A stretch of DNA of 64,000 nt from NCBI RefSeq assembly GCF_000699445.3, contig NC_067195.1, forward strand, positions 60,797,591 to 60,861,590, written 5' to 3'. This DNA comes from Schistosoma haematobium (lineage: Eukaryota > Platyhelminthes > Trematoda > Strigeidida > Schistosomatidae). A program made the position numbers and the translations under genes. This document shows positions 40,713-52,247 of the stretch, in pieces (positions within the stretch are counted from its first letter, which is position 1; each line of letters opens with the position of its first letter). The notes beneath the pieces are model-generated. The model worked only from the letters and a program-made list of their open reading frames with translations, searched no databases and was not told the DNA's origin.

Positions 40713-42780
40713 CTATTCCGTCTATCAAAGACATAAACCTATTCATGTAAATTATAAGGAAATCCAGTTAGAACATGCCTATGTTTACGATTTTCCAATT
40801 ATCCTATCTGTATAATTGTTAAACCATGATAAATACTGATCATTGAATTACGTATATGTTTAAGATTATATCGCTTACTACAGCTTAAGTAGTTGAATAA
40901 TATCTCAATCTCTGACAGATTTACAGCCAAATACATAAGAAATTAACTACTGTTAATAATCCATCATGAAAGCTCCATAATGGACTATTGTCTAACACTG
41001 AATATTATCAGCTGTGTAATATCTAGTCGTTAGTAGATTCCCCTTCAGCCTAAAAGTATTTCATTAGGGTTTTGTTGTTGTTGTTGAGAAAGTGTATACA
41101 GAACCATGTTCATAGGAGAATCAAAAAGAAAAACCGATAACTCAGTAAGTTCATAATATGCATTATCATTGATTGACGAAAACAATCAACCTCAACTATC
41201 AATGCATTGGAGTTTACTTATAATAATCTAAAAATTAAAACTATACATTGTAGGGATACAGTTTCAAATTAAGTTACGGTTATGTAATCTTGAAAAGTCT
41301 AAATCACACAATGACATTCTAAAGGTGTCTAACACAAAACTTAAGATTTTTGACTTCTCAACAAAGGGTTACTCTGTAGTTTGAAAATAACACCAAAATA
41401 TCGATTAAGTATTCCCCTTATTTTTCAGTAGTTCTATTATATTTCGGATTGTATTTGTCACGGAGTAACACTGTAAATCAAGGGCCACTAGACAACTGTT
41501 CCATCCTAGTGTCAAACTCTCTAACAAAACGTGCCCAGAACCTCAAATTCTTGCGATGAGCACTGAGATCATCTATAACTGACCCAACCTACAAATTAAA
41601 CTAGCCTCCATGAAACCCTTCAGTTAATTTCATTATTATTATCAACCTATAATAAAATTTATTTTCAATATAAATGAATGATCACCTTTTAAAACTGATT
41701 CACGAACACGAGGATAATTATGGTTTATTTATTTATTTTAAAACTGAACATAACATCCACATATGTTTGTTACCAAGCTACATAAACATGATTATCCTCT
41801 TAAAATTTCATGATCGTTTGTTGTATTCCTTTTAAAAGTTAAATATAAGTTGATTTCATACTTTCGTTAAACTTCATTTTCTTTTACAGAAAAAAACACA
41901 ACTTTAATAAACATGCAAAACATTAAGTTGTTTTGAGTTAGACAGGTGGTAATTGTTAAATGCTAACAAATATAGGATAAATTTTTTTGAATATACATGT
42001 ATACTGTTTTACTTCCGAAGTGAAATGAGAAAGAATAAAATAAATCACTAAGTCACTTTGTCATTTGCGGTTGAATGAATGTTGACATAATATTCAAAGG
42101 CACTTAATCATTCTTACATACACAGATACACACAAATACACATGTTATATAAGAATACAATATAGATGATAAACAGATGATTTAAACATAATATAATTTT
42201 GATAGATTATTTACTTTAATTCAAAGGGATTAAATCTATGGAGGATATATATATATATATATTGTTCAACTTTTTGACTTGTTTGAAGATATTTTAATCT
42301 ATGCATCGGTTAAGTCCAGTTATTTTCTTTTTCGTTTATTTTATTTACTGGATAACACCTGACATTTAGAATATTACTAATTTGTGAATGATTATACATG
42401 TGACACATAAATATGACTAACCTAGTTACAGATTTGGAAAGAAATTCCAAAAAAAAACCCAGTTATTTCATAGATTTACACTTTATTTAATTGAGTGATT
42501 TGTACAGATTAATTTAGCGGGATATTAGTGATCAAAATGAATTGATATCAGTTACAGAAGCACTGAAAACCAGAATATCATTAAACAAAATGTTTTATCA
42601 TTTTGTTGCATAACTTATGTTCAGTAGACATCTTAGTTTGTAAGCTCTCTTCTGAATGAAAGATACTGTGTAAACATAAATCCCTTTTTTAATGTTACTG
42701 TTCTACCTAGCCTTACGACATAGCTCCAGAGTTTAACGAAGTATTATGTAACGATAAATTTATTGAATGTACCATTGATT
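40713..42780. other. AT-rich DNA with one SINE-like remnant
   Basis: About 41467-41595 resembles the minus-strand SINE-like family at 46886 and 59611 (CCACTAGACAACTGTTCCAT, then a GTGTCAAACTCTCTAACA segment). An AT dinucleotide run lies at 42247-42264. Nothing else recognised. Confidence 0.4.
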
Positions 42781-43189
42781 TTTTCTGGTTAGCGTTTTTT
42801 AGCAAGTTAGTTTTCTGCGGGATGGGGTCGCTAACCCCATGCCCAACCCTCCTCCTTTATCCGGGCTTGGGACCGGCAGTAGCCTCCGGAGGGACTCCAG
42901 GAGGAAAGAACAAACCAGACCCCAGCGGAGGAAGAAAATAGGGAGAAGCTCTGGAAGTGGATAGGACACACATTGAGGAAAGCACCCAACTGCGTCACAA
43001 GACAAGCCCTCACATGGAATCCTGAAGGTCAAAGGAAAAGAGGAAGACCAAAGAACACATTACGCCGAGAAATGGAAATAGACATGAGAAAAATGAACAA
43101 GAATTGGAGGGAACTAGAAAAGAAGGCCCAGGACAGAGTGGGTTGGATAATGCTGGTCAGCGGCCTATGCTCCATTGGGAGTAACAGGC

Positions 43190-43281
<92 letters not shown>

Positions 43282-43282
43282 T
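42781..43282 (+). mobile_element. 5'-inverted, internally deleted RTE copy
   Basis: 42781-42903 is the RTE 5' leader in minus orientation (GATGGGGTCGCTAACCCC, TATCCGGGCTTGGGACC). From about 42905 the plus strand carries the RTE 3' end: the last 74 residues are identical to those of the intact copy ([20 protein letters not shown] onward), followed by the tail. Flanks CATTGATT (42773-42780) and CAATGATT (43283-43290) look like a target duplication with one change. The structure is the pattern expected from twin priming. Confidence 0.88.
43190..43281 (+). repeat. TAAG microsatellite, RTE tail
   Basis: About 23 tandem TAAG units form the 3' tail of the inverted RTE copy. The sister copy at 35765 has only three to four, so this tail probably expanded after insertion. 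Confidence 0.95.
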
Positions 43283-43290
43283 CAATGATT

Positions 43291-44327
43291 TGAATTTTAG
43301 CTAATAATTGAGACAGATCATAATGGCAAATTATGCATATACATATTAATAGTTAAATTCATGAGTCTATCTAAGTTAGACTGCCCTAAACCTAACCGTT
43401 TGACGATTTTAGTGATTCCAAAAATAACAATTAGCAATAATAATTTTTCGGGTTAATCAAATAGGTAGACTTTATAGAAACTAATGATTGGTTTAGTTCT
43501 AATTATCAACATGTTTTACATTATATTTTTCTTGAAATAGTCTTTGTAGCCATAGCAAATAGTTACTCATTCATTCAGTTGTAGTGAAAAATATTTGTAA
43601 TCGCAAAGAAAAAAACTAACCATAACTTAGCATGACAAAGTTTAAGAAAATACAGATCATATATTCTATTATTTATCAATATTAAATGAATGATATAAAT
43701 ACAAAAATTTGCCTAGAAGTTGCATTTGGTAGTTAAAACCAATTTTCATAACTTACTGATATCAGTTGGAGAGAGATTTCGTAAACCAGAGAACACGTGA
43801 TAACTGGCCCTAGCATATTTTAATTCACCTTAATATCGATCATACTCAAAACCTCATATATGTTCAAACCCAAGGGTGAAGATTCAAACAACAAGCACAA
43901 TACATTAAGCTACATTAATCAGCATATTGATAGTTTATACGTTTAATTTCATACAACGTGTAATATAATAAAAGTTAATATTTTATCCATGACTTTACTG
44001 ACTAAAGTCATCTACAATTTTTAATGCTTCTCTGGATGCTGTTAGTTTATGATGAAGATTAACCTTGAAAGTGTATTTATATAATACAACGTAACTCTTA
44101 AGCTTAATGTTATTAGCAGCAACTATACTTAAAATTGTAATTCTTTACAGAAATAAAATAATCTATTAACAGAAAAACCAATTAATTGTTACTAGTGTAG
44201 ACATTTTTCATGTCAAACTGTCACAACTAGTTACATGAAACTCCGAATCTAATTATTATCTGAATATATATCACTTAATTAATAGTTGATACCGAAAATA
44301 TTAACGAAACATCTTTCTTCATAAATT
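43291..44327. other. AT-rich DNA without recognised features
   Basis: Nothing recognised. Confidence 0.5.
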
Positions 44328-44339
44328 CAAATATATATT

Positions 44340-44691
44340 CACTTGGTATTATTTGGCTTGTATCTTCCCATTGAGGTTTAAGACTGCAATTGATCAGTCT
44401 GTTATTGGCATATGTGCATACTGGGGGTATGCCTCGATATTGCCTTAATTCACAAGCTTTTTATAAGCAAAGATGGATAGTGGCTAACCACTTGCTTCAC
44501 CCCGTTGCACAAGCAAGTGGCTATCAGGACTCAGTAGCTAAGTGGATAACGCGATGGCGTTTGAAGCGAATGGTACTGGCTTCGAGTCCCAGAGTGAATA
44601 CAAACTCTGAGATGTAGGCACATCCAGCTGACGAGTCCCAAATAGGACGAAGCACACGTCCTGGATTCTACTGCTAGCCATTATCCATCAT
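44340..44691 (+). repeat. tRNA-related SINE with hammerhead ribozyme (Sm-alpha type), full length
   Basis: 352 bp from CACTTGGTATTATTTGGC to CCATTATCCATCAT, bounded by a perfect 12-bp target duplication CAAATATATATT (44328-44339 and 44692-44703). The tRNA-like region has TAGCTAAGTGGATAACG (A box) and TGGCTTCGAGTCCC (B box). The hammerhead follows. Best preserved of five copies seen in the window. Confidence 0.92.
44614..44675 (+). ncRNA. Hammerhead ribozyme
   Basis: CATCCAG pairs with CTGGATT (stem I). The core CTGACGA leads into stem II GTCC-CAAATA-GGAC. GAAG follows, where the usual GAAA has its last base changed to G. A short ACAC segment stands in for stem III, before the GTC cleavage triplet. 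The invariant G12-A13-A14 are kept; the altered base would form a G-U instead of A-U pair beside the cleavage site, so activity may be reduced rather than lost. Confidence 0.85.
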
Positions 44692-44703
44692 CAAATATAT
44701 ATT

Positions 44704-45668
44704 GTTCAATATTTTACAAGCTTCTTTTATGTTAAATAAATAAAGTTATAAATGTTATAAATGTATCTCCTAATGATAAATATTAATAAACATAAAACTA
44801 AGGTATACGGATGTTTTTCAAAATGAGAACATCTTTTTAACATATATGTATTGTTATTACGATTCAGTGTTCGAATGTATTCACATGTAATAAACATCTA
44901 ATAAACATTACAATCAACTGTGAAAAGAAGAGTTTTATTTCACCATCTCTTTACAGGCTCGTCCGAACAGCAGTGACTGTGGATGGAGTTGTGATATTAT
45001 AATTTTGTAAACAATATATATAAGTACATCGAGTTTCAATTACTTGACCTTTTGATGATGAATTCGGTGACTATATCCACGATGTTATACATATATCGCT
45101 AGCTAGTTTAAGATGAAACTTTCTAGAAAAGTGTCTATTCAGTCTTAGAACACAGTTTATTACAATTCCGAGAGAATAAAATAATGTAAATTTGAAGCAG
45201 GATTTCGTCGTAGAGTCAAGTCAACTGAAGAACCAAATAAAAATAGGTAGCGCTGGAATGTTATTTCATTCTAGAGTATAATCATTTAACAGTATGCACC
45301 CACGATGTTATCAAGGATCAAACCCGGTATTTTTAGTGAAGAATTCTAGACTAGGATGAAGAAGCTGTTCAAGAATCTATGTATTTTAATGACTTTTTGT
45401 CTGATATCAATTCGTTAAGAATTTCAAACTTTGCAACTGAACGATTCAAAATACTAATGAGATTTACATATTTTCTCTATCGTTCTTTTTTTAAATTTTA
45501 TCCATATATCTATAAATTTTAAAATGTGATTACCCTTACAATATGCTTAGAGGTTACATTTTATTTTTTATAAATGCATAACAACAAGGATGGATGTCGT
45601 ATCCACTAAATAAGCAGTTATAAAAAAAGACTATAACTCTCTACAACTGCTAACAAACAATCAAGTTG
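44704..45668. other. AT-rich DNA without recognised features
   Basis: Nothing recognised. Confidence 0.5.
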
Positions 45669-45930
45669 TAGTGAACGAGAACACAAGTGGGGACAAACAA
45701 ATATATTTGATTACAAAATTACAGAACATTTTAGTAAAATCTGAGAACCATACAATAAATAATTCATTTGCAAAATGTCAGTCAATCGTCTCAGACTTCA
45801 TTATTCTTTCGTTTCCACACTCATCATTATTTGTTCTCGTTTTCTTCTCTTTGATCTTCTTAACCTCCTACCTCTAGGCATTTCATTTTCGATTGATGAT
45901 ACATACTACTTATATTTGTCGACACACACC
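45669..45930 (+). repeat. Dispersed ~270-bp repeat, copy 2 of 3
   Basis: Nearly identical to 31140-31412 (GGGGACAAACAAATATATTT and AAAATGTCAGTCAATCGTCT are shared). It differs by a small deletion at the right end (GTCGACACACACC). Confidence 0.8.
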
Positions 45931-46885
45931 ACAAACTAACTCACTATAGTTTAATAGAGCCGACAGTGAAAAATTACCTTTAAAAAAAGTCATTAAATTT
46001 ATTACATAATTTACATTAAACCATAAAGTGTACTCATCAATCTGTTTATTTAAGTAAATCATATGTACTTTTTTTATCAGAGTATGCCAAATTTTCAAAT
46101 GATCTTAGTTCTCTTTTTTTTGTAATACTGTATAATCGGTCAGTTCATTATTATAATAAACAACAACACTGTAATCATGAATATAACAATATTTAATATT
46201 AAATTAATAATAATAATAATAATAATAAATAATTGTACATTTGAATATTCAATGTTTTTAGTTTAACTTCATATTCTATATTCATTTTGTTTTAATCTAT
46301 TTCAGGTTTTTATTTTCTAATATTAAAAACGTGATAAAATTCAAATTTCCAACTGATGAACACGTGATAATTAAACTTAACTAAAGGATTATTATATTTT
46401 CTATTATTTTAATCGGTACATACCGTTAAGATAATCTTTCTAGTGAAAATAAAAAACAAGGAGTTAAGTATTTTATTTATTTTGAAATAAGTTTAAAGAC
46501 ATGTAAAAGTTGATGATAACCTGCTTGTCTGATTAAAGTATACTTTAATAAAGATAATCATTATATATTAAGTAGATGATGTAAGACATAAAGAAGTGTT
46601 CTAAATTGACTTTTATTATTTAATTATGTAAAGTTATGTATATATGAAATGGTATGATTTGTGTATAACTGTTAAACTTTTAACTTTCATTGGTGATATG
46701 AAACTTATCTGATATATAATTTTAGTGGTAATCTCAATATACGAAATTCTATGTACTTGGCATAGAAATGTTGTAATAATTACCATGGTAATGAGGAAAT
46801 TTTATGTTACTTGAAACTTTAGTCAAAAAATATGATATAAACTACTGTAAAAAAAAGGAATATGAGACAAACAAATGATTAATTT
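45931..46885. other. AT-rich DNA without recognised features
   Basis: Contains an ATA/AAT trinucleotide run at about 46203-46229. Nothing else recognised. Confidence 0.5.
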
Positions 46886-47036
46886 AATAGTTGAGATCAT
46901 GAATCAATTGAAGCTAGACCACCATGGAAAACATAGGAGTACTGAATAGCCGCTTTGTACTTTTGTGGGATTTCTCAGCAGTAAGCATGTACGATCTCAC
47001 TCTGCGGGATTTAAACCCAGGACCTATCGATTAATT
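46886..47036 (-). repeat. SINE-like repeat, second tRNA-related family
   Basis: Minus sense contains GGTCCTGGGTTTAAATCCCG, resembling a B box. Related pieces lie at 48141-48250, 59611-59770 and about 41467-41595, sharing the pattern CCACCAT..AAA, CACT..A..G.C..TTTC and GGGACTCCTCA. Boundaries are approximate. Confidence 0.5.
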
Positions 47037-47244
47037 GTTTTAATTAATTGGTGAAAAATAATATCATAAGAATTGGGTATAAATGAATCGATTTCAGTGG
47101 TAGCGCGTCTTTTAACACAGTCATATTTTAAATAACAAGTATTCATTATTATTTAGAACTAAAATCTAAATAAGCAAACAATAAAAATGATGATAATAAT
47201 AATAGTGGGTGATCGAATTTCTAAGCAAACATGAACTGATTTAG

Positions 47245-47632
47245 ATGGTGGTTGGAGGTAGTCAACAGGAAACCCTGGACCCGGGTTTCGTGCTACTTGG
47301 CACTCGTCAGCAAGGTGTACCTGTAATCTTGAGGGAACTGGTGCTCCCGGGCGGATTCGATCTAGTGTGACCCAGCTTCACAGTCAGAGACGTTACCACT
47401 GGGCTATCCGAGCGGCGACTAGCCTCCTGTAGGACTGAGATGTAAGCACAGTTGATTGATCACTGGGTGGTGATCAATGCAACATTATCGATAGCATTCG
47501 ATCTGCACTAATAAGGACTAGACACGCATGACATTGATCACCACCCAGTGATCAATCAATTGTAATGTTTCATTTCATTCATATTCTAAATGATATTGAC
47601 TGTTTGAAAATGATACTATTAGTAATGATCAA
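47245..47632 (-). repeat. tRNA-related SINE-like repeat with a long perfect dyad
   Basis: On the minus strand 47417-47339 reads CGGATAGCCCAGTGGTAACG (A box) and AGATCGAATCCGCCC (B box), so the head is tRNA-like. The plus-strand-right body carries 28-bp inverted arms. A shortened copy lies at 40447-40712 and a fragment in the other orientation at 60455-60540. Confidence 0.8.
47452..47559. repeat. 28-bp perfect inverted repeat with 52-nt loop
   Basis: Arms at 47452-47479 and 47532-47559 are exact reverse complements over 28 bases (they contain GATCACTGGGTGGTGATC and its partner). The loop includes CGATAGCATTCGATCTGCAC, conserved in the copy at 40447. Confidence 0.92.
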
Positions 47633-48140
47633 TCAATTGTGAAAACATGAACTGACTTCAATAGAATTTAACAAAACTGATATTAATATTCTAATACATT
47701 GTATTATGATACTAAGTGTTCCCTATTGATAAAAAAGAAAGAAAATAATAGTGCAGTTTATCGACAATAAAAGTAAATAATAGCGGAATTGCTTTGTTGT
47801 CCAGACTGAGAGTCTGTACGAGTGATTCACGTTCACATTTGAATAATTAAAATAGAACCGATGCTGGACCATCAGTCCTAAAGTAATTTAATTCATTAAA
47901 ACCAACGAGGTTGCCATCAGTCGTTAAATAACTACTAAACTATTTATTGAGAGATCTTATACGTCGTTACATGTTGTTATATGAACTTACAAATAAATTA
48001 TGAGTTTTATGAAATTAACCATCACCTTTTAACAAAATCAAAGGAGTTTATTCCCAGTCATTTTCCAAAATAGGGAGCATTCAACTAATCCATATTCTTC
48101 TCAGTTCGGGGTTTTGGAAATTGTTGAATTTCATTAAAAT
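47633..48140. other. AT-rich DNA without recognised features
   Basis: Nothing recognised. Confidence 0.5.
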
Positions 48141-48250
48141 CATGAACCAATCAGTGTTAGACCGCCATTGAAAACCTGGAAGCACTAGACGACTGTTTCG
48201 TTCTAGCATGGGACTCCTCAGTAGTGTGCATCTAAGGAGGAGACTTAAGG
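48141..48250 (-). repeat. SINE-like repeat fragment, second tRNA-related family
   Basis: GACCGCCATTGAAAACCTGG and GCATGGGACTCCTCAGTAG match 46910-47000 and 59620-59700. Confidence 0.5.
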
Positions 48251-48615
48251 GAATTCATACTAATTGACAAAATAATCTTTCTATATTCTCAATATCATGT
48301 TATTGAATCGCAAAAATCAATAAGCAAATAGTGTACTCTATAAACTCAAATAAATTTGTACATTTACATCGCAAATCTTTTAAAATATTATGGAAACAAA
48401 ACTCTCATTCATATATACACCTGATACTTTTATCGATGTACATGATGTGAAATGTTGTATGATTAAAACTTTTGAAGTTATCATGTTTTCTAAAAGATTG
48501 TAAAGTTTGTTAAATTTTATGAAGGTTACTACATAAAAATTTCTTGTTAGTTTTATATTCGCAAAACAGAAACCCTTTCAGTAGACGCTATTAACAAGGA
48601 TGTTTATAAGTATTA

Positions 48616-48945
48616 TGTAACGGGATGTGGTGTCGAAGTTGCAACACTTGTAGGACAGAGTAAATAGTTTCAGTGCGTCGAAAGCACGGCATTGACAGAA
48701 CACTTGGACGTCAGTCGAGAAAACAGTTTAGATTGCAGAACACAATAGGACATGCAGATAGATGACTGAAGGCTGTAAACATATATATTTTTTAAATACT
48801 TAATAACTCTCCGCATAAATATACGTACTTGTTGCCTATTTTCATGCTTCACACCTTCACTATTTACTTTATTGTGAGTCTAGAAATATATGCTGTGGAT
48901 CCATTGAGTGAATTTTGCTTAATAAAATCATTATTTCCTAATATC
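48616..48945 (+). repeat. Possible decayed LTR or repeat island
   Basis: From TAACGGGATGTGGTGTCGAA the GC content rises against flanking AT-rich DNA, then falls; an AATAAA sits near 48922. No second copy in the window, so this is tentative. The rest of 48251-50592 has nothing recognised. Confidence 0.25.
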
Positions 48946-50592
48946 TCTCTATTCGTTAATTTATTATTGTTATTGTTTAAATTATGATAATTCATCTGGT
49001 TTTCATTAAAGAAATTAATAGCTTATAAGCATACTGAATAAAGGTTATTTTATCAATTAATGATTTGATTCAATGTTATCATTGATAAAAGACAATAACA
49101 ATGACACTTTATTAAACCTTAAACATAAGGCCGATTTAAATCATCAGTAGATTAAAGAATTAAATGTTGATTTAACTATTGAATGTACTGAGTTTCTTTT
49201 TCATGTATTTACAATTCAATTCAATTAACTTGTTGAAGGAATATATGGTCAGTTATGTTTTTTAAAATATCATTTTCTTTCTAAATTCTTCAGATTGTTC
49301 ATTCATTGCAAAAAGAAGATGCGATCGTAAAAGCGTCAATAACTTAAAATATACCACTTGATTATTATCATAGTCTGAATGTGACAAGTATCTTCTCATT
49401 TTTAAGTGTTTACATAGTTCTCAAAATCATACATACATAAAGCCCAAAAAAACAATCATTTTAAGTAGTTTCCAATGAGTTTATTTGACTTGCACACAAT
49501 ACTTATTATGTATTGATGTTAGTTTATTCGAGTAATGAAAAAAGAACATTTTAATAGTCAATTGCAAGATGAATTTCCTAAGGTTCTAGTGAGAAGTCTT
49601 AGTCTGTGTGAACTCGGTTGAATTATTCAGTAAAATAATGAAAAATTTATAAGAACAGCATTATATCACACATTAGCTAAATCTGAAAGTGTTAAATGAT
49701 CAATTCTTACTTACTAGTTTCATTCGCTATGTTACGATGTATGTTCATTATTAAGGAGTATCAACATAGGACAAGGATACTATTAAATACTCTCCCCAGT
49801 TTTAAATTGTTTATTATTGAATGTAATGTTGTAACAAAAATTGCATATCGTTAAGCAGAAAAATGACTGGATTGAAATTAACAAGTAATAATTATTTGAT
49901 GCCTCTATATGTATATCAAAAGTGGAAAAGAAAATCTATTTTCAAAGTTAATATTACTTTACTTATTTTTTTTGAAGTGAAAACAATGGTTCAGGTGTTA
50001 CAGTTAGTCAGAATAGTTACTCAGAAGAAGGGAATAGTTTCAGAATATATTCAGTAAGATAATGAAGATGTATTGAGACAGCGAAGCAAGTACAATTATT
50101 TATGTGGAATATTTGAAGTGTAATAACTCGCTTAAATATAAAAGTATCAAGTAGATAGAAATCAGATGAAGGAGATGAGGAAATTTTTTTACATATGTCA
50201 TGAAACTATAAATGTGGATCTTGTTCCTCAAATTAGTGACTTTTCGAAGTTTATCAGTGTTCTAATTCACTTACATTTAAAATATTTATAACTAGAACTA
50301 GTAATCCTGTTTCAATAATGATATGAAAGTGATGTGCATTGATCTACAGAGATAATTAAAAGGTTTTACTATAAGCCGTCTTCACCAAGATATTATATAA
50401 CCTACAATGTATAGGAATAAATATAAATTCTTATATACTTCTCAGGAAATCGTTAATCCCTTTATTAAAATGTGAATAAAATATTAGAAAAAGCTTTAGA
50501 AATATTTACTCTTAACTTTAATCTAAGAATATCAATGTTTAATATTCATACGTTATAGGACCAAGCAAATTATCAGCAATGTATTCCAAAAC
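48946..50592. other. AT-rich DNA without recognised features
   Basis: Nothing recognised. Confidence 0.5.
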
Positions 50593-51122
50593 AAACTCCA
50601 TCTGTAGCTCTTCTAGGATTACTGACTGCCCTAAGTCCGGGTAAAGGAGGAGAATTAAGCATGAGGTTAGCAACCCCATCCAATAGAAAACAGCATTACG
50701 AAATATACGCTAATCACGACAAACAATATAAACCATTTAAACCTTGTCTTCCGAGTTCAAGGATCTTCATTCATGGTGAAAGCGCAGATTCTTCGGAAGT
50801 CACGAGGTCAATGCTCCTTCTAATAATCACAGCAACAATTAATATAGGTACATGGAATGTCCAGACAATTTGTGAGACCAGGAGGACTAACCAAGTAGCT
50901 GTAGAAATGAGGAGGTACAACTTGACTGTCCTCGGAATAAGTGGGACTCATTGGATTCGATTCGGACAAAAAACGATTAGATTCGGGAGAGAAACTGTTG
51001 TTCTCTGGTTACAGAGAAGAAAATGCTCCACATTCTGAGAAAGTTGCTCTGATGCTGTTCAAAAAGACACGCAAAGCACTCATGGGAAATCTCATGGGTC
51101 CAGGATCATCAACAAATTTACT
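50593..51122 (+). pseudogene. RTE 5' fragment (leader plus endonuclease N-terminus)
   Basis: It begins with leader sequence (CTGTAGCTCTTCTAGGATTA, GGTTAGCAACCCCATCC). It then encodes STATINIGTWNVQT-like sequence (read as ATINIGTWNVQTICETRR), AVEMRRYNLTVLGISGTHW and, one frame over, SGYREENAPHSEKVALML. It stops near 51122; the remaining ~80% of the element is absent. Glu of SETHW is changed to Gly (ISGTHW). It resembles the old RTE copy more than the young one. Confidence 0.85.
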
Positions 51123-51539
51123 TGAATAGAACATAATGTTGACTCAAAAGCAGTAATAAAAAACATCGATAATATGATGAATGACAATTATCACAACCGT
51201 TACTTCTACAAATGTGACTTCAGGTTTTAAAAGTGCGTTCGTTCTCAAAATTTTCTAGTTCTTTTAGTTTAGGGATTCTGAAACACTTCGCTTTCGTGCT
51301 ACCAGTACATCATCATGATGTTCACAGAATTGGTTTACAACTAATAAATAGAAAAAGTACCAAATCATATTCACTCTTAGGTAACTTTATTTCGGGACAC
51401 ATAAATTTCTCAGTTTACATTTTTCTAAAGAACTGTTTAACTCAAGTAACTGTTTAATCTCAAACGAGATACAGACTACTATAGGAGTCTATTTTTGTTC
51501 CTACATCTTCGGGTGCTAGTGTTTCTGGACTCGATCAAG
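51123..51539. other. Unassigned, may hold upstream HSP70-derived sequence
   Basis: No clear motif; frames are short. Confidence 0.35.
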
Positions 51540-52247
51540 TGAAATCACGTGCTAAAGAGCACCGCAAACAGAAAAAGTTGAGTTGTAAGACACTCACGGT
51601 CTTTGAGAGTTTAACCGGAGATGCATGCAAGAACTACATGGTACATAACAGTATTTGACAAGAATTAACATGTCATTTACTTGTTAATGGTATATCAATG
51701 CACAATAATAAAATATACTGGGTATTCAAAGTTACCTAACCTCGTTAAAACAATAAGATTTGATGGACATACAAGGTTGAGAAGACAACCCCCGAAGAAG
51801 AAAATTTCGATCAATGGTTTTAAAGAACACAAACTTGGATGACAGTTACTTTGACAGGAATACAAATGTTGCGGTCGTAATGATTCCTGTTTACTTCACT
51901 GACAGTCAACTCCAAGTGACAGAAGATGCAAATGTGGTAGTTGATCCGAAGGCGTTAGAACTTATTAACGAACTGATTTCAACCAGGACTGTCATGATTT
52001 GAACGAGAAGGTTTATGACCTTCATGATATGCTGATATTTAGTTTGGGTGTTAGTATATTTGATATGTCTACCATGACGATTCAGGATGGTGTATTTAGT
52101 GTTAGGTCTAATGTTGGTGACAAGCTATTGAGAAATGAAGATTTTGACAGTCGGACGATGATTAAAATTATATCGAAATATATGCACAACCAGTTGATAA
52201 GCTGGAATATAGACGATATAATGAGATCTCTTGATTTCGCATATTAA
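51540..52247 (+). pseudogene. HSP70 pseudogene, ATPase-domain fragment
   Basis: Pieces match the nucleotide-binding domain of the cytosolic HSP70 chaperone in order: TVFESLTGDACKNYMV (the ERLIGDAAKNQ region), SMVLKN, NVAVVMIPVYFTDSQLQVTE (AVVTVPAYFNDSQRQAT), ELINELIS (RIINEP) and, after a frameshift near 51990, MLIFSLGVSIFDMSTMTIQD (VLIFDLGGGTFDVS). FSVRSNVGDKLLRNEDFDSR follows. The catalytic loop DLGGGT is ruined (SLGVSI). It covers roughly residues 25-260; N-terminus and the whole substrate-binding domain are absent. No introns are seen over 700 bp, which fits a retrocopy or an intronless parent. Confidence 0.85.

Noticed and set aside
47339..47417. A tRNA gene on the minus strand
   Set aside because: A and B boxes are present but no proper acceptor stem or anticodon arm was found, and the block is part of a dispersed repeat.
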